A stretch of 64,000 bases of DNA, taken from contig CAJQUN010000425.1 of NCBI GenBank assembly GCA_907163345.1, forward strand, positions 372,001-436,000. Direction: 5' to 3'. The position numbers and the translations under genes are program-made. This DNA is from Haberlea rhodopensis (taxonomy: Eukaryota > Streptophyta > Magnoliopsida > Lamiales > Gesneriaceae). Positions within the stretch are counted from its first letter, which is position 1; each line of letters opens with the position of its first letter. The notes beneath the pieces were generated by a model, which worked only from the letters and a program-made list of their open reading frames with translations, ran no database searches and was not told where the DNA came from. This document shows, piece after piece, positions 59,801-64,000 of the stretch.

Positions 59801-61430
59801 TTTGAGTCGGAAGGTGAGGAGCACAGCAGAGGATGCTATGTCTCTATCAGCTATGTTTGGCTCCTACTGCCATTTGGGTTTTGATTATGATGTATCCTCT
59901 TCACCAGTACAGGTATTGACCTTGCTAGCTGAGCCTGTTATATATGATCACATCAGGAAGGCTCAGGGGACCGATGCAGAGGTTCAGAGATGGATGTTAG
60001 TGGTCCATTCAGGTCAGCCATCGAGATTCAGAGTGGCTGAGGACGGTTCTCTGAGACTTGGCGACAGATGGGTGGTTCCAGATACACCCGAGTTACGCCA
60101 GGGTATATTACAGCGAGCTCATTGCAGCAGGATGAGTGTCCACCCAGGCGAGAAGAAGATGTATAAGGATCTACGCAGCCAGTTCTGGTGGAGGCGTATG
60201 AAACAAGATGTCACCTCATTTGTCAAGCGCTGTTTGATTTGTGAGCAGGTGAAGGCTGAGAGGCAGAGGCCTGGAGGTGAACTAAGGAGTTTGGAGATAC
60301 CCGAGTGGAAGTGGCAGCACGTGTCTATGGATTTCGTGACCCACTTGCCGAGGACTGTTTCGGGTTTCGATGCCATCTGGGTAGTCGTGGATAGACTGAC
60401 TAAAGTGGCTCACTTCATTCCCTATTGTATGACATATACGCAGTTGAGGATGGCACAGTTATATGTCAGAGATGTGGTGAGACAGCACGGGATCCCTGTT
60501 TCGATAGTGTCCGATCGAGATCCGCGGTTCACATCTCACTTCTGGGAGGGTCTGCAGACAGCTCTAGGTACAGAGTTGAGGCTGAGCACAGCCTATCACC
60601 CTCAGACGGATGGACAGACTGAGCGTACGATACAGACGCTCGAGGATATGTTGAGAGCTTGTGTACTAGAGTTCGACACTTCATGGCAAGACTCGATAGC
60701 CTTGGTGGATTTCTCTTACAACAACAGCTACCAGGAAAGTATACAGATGGCTCCTTTCGAGGCCCTCTATGGTAGGCGTTGTAGGTCACCCTTGTGTTGG
60801 GATGACGTGGACCGTAAGTCGGTTGGAGGACCAGAGTTGGTTCAGGAAATGGAAGAGAAAGTTAAGGTCATCAAAACAAAGATGAAGGCAGCTCAGGACA
60901 GACAGGCAGCATATGCCAATCAGCGGCGTAGGCCGTTGGAGTTTCAGTTAGGCGACAGAGTGTTTCTGAAGATCTCACCTTTCAGAGGCGTAGTACGGTT
61001 TGGGATGCGAGGAAAGTTATCCCCGAGGTATGTAGGGCCGTATGAGATCTTACAGCGTGTGGGTACTCTGGCGTACCGTTTGGCGTTACCGCCTACTCTG
61101 TCGGGTATACACGACGTATTTCATGTGTCTATGCTGAGGAAGTATGAGCTAGATCCTTCACATGTGTTGCAGCCTTCAGAGGTGCAGATTGAGTGCGATG
61201 TTTCTTATGTGGAGCGGCCTATCAGGATTTTGGATAGGGCAGAACGCAGACTTCGGAACAAGGTTATTCCTATGATCAAGGTTCAGTGAGAGCGTAGGGG
61301 TGTCGAGGAGGCCACGTGGGAGACAGAGCGACACATGGTGCAGCACTATCCAGAGCTGTTTTCTGGTATGCGTTTATGTATTATATTATGTCTTGTTAGC
61401 AGGATGTTTGATTTCGGGGACGAAATCTTA
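56882..61430 (+). pseudogene. E5 gag-pol, three frameshifts and one stop
   Basis: The ATG at 56882 follows GTTACAG|C. Gag and protease are open to about 58130, with both knuckles intact (CTNCGGWHLLRDC, CYICGKMGHMARGC) and DTGAS. A one-base loss near 58130, a one-base gain near 58283 and a one-base gain near 59382 break the frame after protease and inside the RNase H junction. The polymerase core FIDD, YTDAS, YHPGKAN, the integrase zinc region (AHCS...VHPGE...CLIC), MDFVT, SDRDPRF and QTER are all present. TGA at 61287-61289 replaces a Trp codon of sister copies and removes the end of the chromodomain-like tail. Reading resumes in frame to near the polypurine tract. The least-decayed Gag of the set. 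Confidence 0.93.
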
Positions 61431-61445
61431 TAAGTAGGGGAGTAT
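61431..61445 (+). other. Polypurine tract of E5
   Basis: AAGTAGGGGAGTAT directly before the 3' LTR. Confidence 0.85.
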
Positions 61446-63629
61446 TGTGATATCCCCGAAATGATTATGTGGGTAATCATGCAATTAAGGGTTGCTAATT
61501 ATGAACCTATGTGTTAAAAGGCGTATTTTATGTGGGAGTGATTTATTTATTTTGATGATGTGGTTTAGGGAGCATGTTAGGTGTTTTTAATTATTGTGTT
61601 GATGTAGTAAAATAATAAAATATCAAGGAGGGATATTTTTACACATCGTATGAAATACCGGGACACAATTAAACACAACAAAACCACCCTACATGCAACC
61701 ACCCCACCCCCACTTGTTGCAACCCACGCACCTCCCCTGTTTTCTGGAAAGCTGAATGACTAAGCAAGCAACTTTACACAAAGATATTTTCACCTTGGCT
61801 CTTTCAAAAAGTTTGCTTCTTCTTCCCTTCATTTCTTTTGCAACTTGGTCGGTTTCTAGGAGGAAAGTGATCGGATTTCATTCATCCTTTCATATAGAAA
61901 ATCGAAGGGCAAAAGTGGTGAGGAGTCACATGTTCTTCCCAGTTTTCAGTTTTCTAGCATGCATGTTCTTTGTAGCAGATTTGGCATGCTAGTTTAGGGT
62001 ATAATGTTATATGGTTACGAGTACCTTTATGTGATGTTTGTGAAGCCCTTAGCATGTTTAGTTAAGTAACTTGCATGCTTTATGTGCTAGATTTGTAGTA
62101 GAGAAAAGGGTTCCTCGAACATCCGAGCAGGGAAGTGCTCTGTTTTTCATGTTAGGAAGGGTTTTACCATGAATATTTGAAGCATGCTAGCTTAGGTTTT
62201 GGTAAAACTTTGATGTGAAAATATGCATGGTAGTTTTGTGAAGCCCATGGCATGTTTGTTCGAGCTTTCTTTATGCTATATGTGATAGGTTTAATAGCAT
62301 GAAGTGAGGTGCTCAAGAAATTATGGAAATGAATATGTTACCCTGTTTCCAGAAAAGTTGATCCAGTACTTGTTTAAATGATCGACGTTTATACATGTAG
62401 GCTTATGCTTAGGGTGTAAATTTGGTACGAATACACTCGGAGTAGTGTATTGTAATTGCTAGCATAATTGTTCAAACACGTGGTGTATGTTTTATGCTAG
62501 ATCGAAGGGTGTGAATTTAGGTGTTCGAGAATTCTGGGTTGGTATTTCTCGAACAGGGCATCTCGATCGATCGACATTTCTTCTCGATCGATCGAGCGAG
62601 GCAGAATCTTGGTTCTGATTTTAGGCGTCTTCTCGATCGATCGGGAAGAGGGGCCGATCGATCGAGAGACCCAGAATGTTGAAAATTTTAAATTGACATA
62701 TTTTGTTAAAGTTTTGATATTGGATTATAATGTGGTGCCTAATATTGTGTTGTGTGGCTATGTAGAACCATCCCAGGTGCCATCACAACCGAGGAGATAA
62801 AGTTGATTTAGTCCTCTATCTTTTGGAAAGGTACGTAAGCGACGTACGGGCATCCCAACGGTAACATGTGCTTTATGTTTGTCTTTTTGACGCATGATGA
62901 ATGCAATGTGGTGCATTAAGGTTATGATACATGTTATTATGCATTGTTTTTGCATATGTATGTTGTGAAATATAAGAGGTGTATTTCACGAGTCAAGGTT
63001 ATCTTAGTAAGGATTTTAATTGCTTACGCTAAGGTCCATTGGAAGCGAGGAAGAATTCCGCTTACATGGAGTAGCAAGAAGCATTAAAATGTACTAATGA
63101 TAAGGACTCAGGATTGAAATAAGGATTTAAGGAGGAAGAATGTCATGACATTTATTTATTTGTGAAACCATACATTCTTATAATGTGTTTTTATTATGAA
63201 TTATGGTACAGGGACAACCAATGGGCATTATAAATGCTGGAAATACAGGAAGGGCTTGTGTTTAAGATTTTGCATTTATGCCTTACTTTCATATTATGTT
63301 GAATATGAATTGTGTTATGCTCATGTGTTGGGGGTTGTCTTTGTAGGTGCTTTTGTTGACGAGAACCAGGGTCGGGGTTGATATGCTGAGCTGTAAGGAG
63401 TGCTACAGGATTAGCATGTTAGAGAAAATTTTTGTATAGCTTCTACTGAGTAGAGTAAGACTATAATGTAGTGCCTGTAGGAATTGTGTCTTTCCTTTTG
63501 AAACATTTTGGTACTGTAATCTCTAAAGCTCAGGTCAATCAACACGGCACGTTACTCTGATATATTCACATGAATGTTTAGTTCTCTAAATTGCACCTTA
63601 ATATCTTGATGTGATATCGGGGTCTCACA
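61446..63629 (+). mobile_element. E5 3' LTR
   Basis: Matches the 5' LTR. Palindromes start at 62564, 62585, 62634 and 62655; inverted repeat at 62831-62847; a single stem-loop unit near 63040-63070. Confidence 0.94.
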
Positions 63630-63634
63630 TCACA
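63630..63634. repeat. Right target-site duplication of E5
   Basis: TCACA, matching 54453-54457. Confidence 0.92.
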
Positions 63635-64000
63635 ACAACAAGCGAGTAGTTTCCTCAATGACTACTCTTACCACCGATCACTTGGCTTAAGCCAATCCAG
63701 CGAGTATACCCGGAGGGCATCATTACTCGAAAACATTTACCTGTAGCACGTGATGCGGTACCCTCACCTGTACAATGCATCCAATAATCCATCGAGCAAT
63801 TTGCTCGGCATAATGGTCTCGTCAACTAGTGACCCAGACACTACCATGTGCTCACCATCGGTACTTAAACCATACAACCAAATACATAAACATAAATGTA
63901 TTAATCATCAAAACGACGCTACACGTCTACATAGAACACCCGCTATGTCATCGTCATCCGGTGACGGCATATGTCAACATATGACATCTAATTAACATCG
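63635..64000 (-). mobile_element. D3 internal region, segment 4 (continues beyond window)
   Basis: It continues 54457 and aligns with about 43415-43800 of D2 (for example GCGAGTAGTTTCCTC, TCATCGTCATCC). Non-coding; the 81-codon frame near 63750 is not conserved in D1 or D2. The D3 5' LTR must lie to the right of the window. Confidence 0.8.

Larger units (their letters stand above)
54458..63629 (+). mobile_element. E5: complete Tekay-type retrotransposon
   Basis: A 9.2-kb uninterrupted element. The LTRs are 54458-56684 (2227 bp) and 61446-63629 (2184 bp), and the TCACA duplications are intact. The LTRs differ at about 18 positions by eye (about 0.8%) plus one 45-bp tandem duplication present only in the 5' LTR. 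The gag-pol has three frameshifts and one stop. Confidence 0.95.

Overview
The window is plant (angiosperm) heterochromatin made entirely of nested LTR retrotransposons. I see no host gene, tRNA, rRNA or CRISPR. The coding elements are Ty3/gypsy chromoviruses of the Tekay/Del type. They have one gag-pol frame in the order zinc-knuckle Gag, DTGAS protease, FIDD reverse transcriptase, RNase H, HHCC/DDE integrase and a C-terminal chromodomain-like tail. Their LTRs are over 2 kb, and the primer-binding site matches initiator Met-tRNA (TGGTATCAGAGC). Names used below (A, B, C, D1-D3, E1, E5, S) are mine.

Layout. The base layer is D3, a minus-strand element that runs off the right end of the window. 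Its LTR is 1540-3442 and its internal region survives as 3443-4119, 25069-25634, 53615-54457 and 63635-64000. Inserted into D3 are: E1 (an LTR, 1-1539, cut by the window edge); A (+, 4120-25063, TSD GGAAG); C (-, 25635-53609, TSD CTGGT); and E5 (+, 54458-63629, TSD TCACA). A carries the minus-strand solo LTR S (5379-7856, TSD GAGAT) in its 5' LTR and the composite B (14840-24441) in its 3' LTR. C carries D1 (+, 35053-53565, TSD TACAT) in its 5' LTR, and D1 carries D2 (-, 38755-48312, TSD CCGCC). The nest D3 > C > D1 > D2 is therefore four deep. Six target-site duplications are legible and join every interrupted piece.

All four gag-pol genes are broken. A has only two in-frame stops; B, C and E5 have several frameshifts and/or stops. 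The D family has 2.5-2.7 kb LTRs, a primer-binding site and a polypurine tract, but about 4 kb of non-coding interior. It looks like a LARD-type non-autonomous family that borrows proteins from Tekay-like relatives, with which it shares end sequences.

The most interesting signal is structural. (1) Every coding-family LTR carries 4-8 CGATCGATCG palindromes, most of them exactly 21 bp (two helical turns) from a neighbour, with symmetrically changing flanks. (2) All LTR families share a GTACGT-loop-ACGTAC inverted repeat that overlaps a splice-donor-like AAG|GTACGTAAG. (3) Just downstream, each family has its own array of small stem-loops with a constant loop and paired changes in the stem. (4) A conserved splice-acceptor-like CAG lies one base before each gag ATG. 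The D interiors appear to be built from captured copies of these LTR modules.
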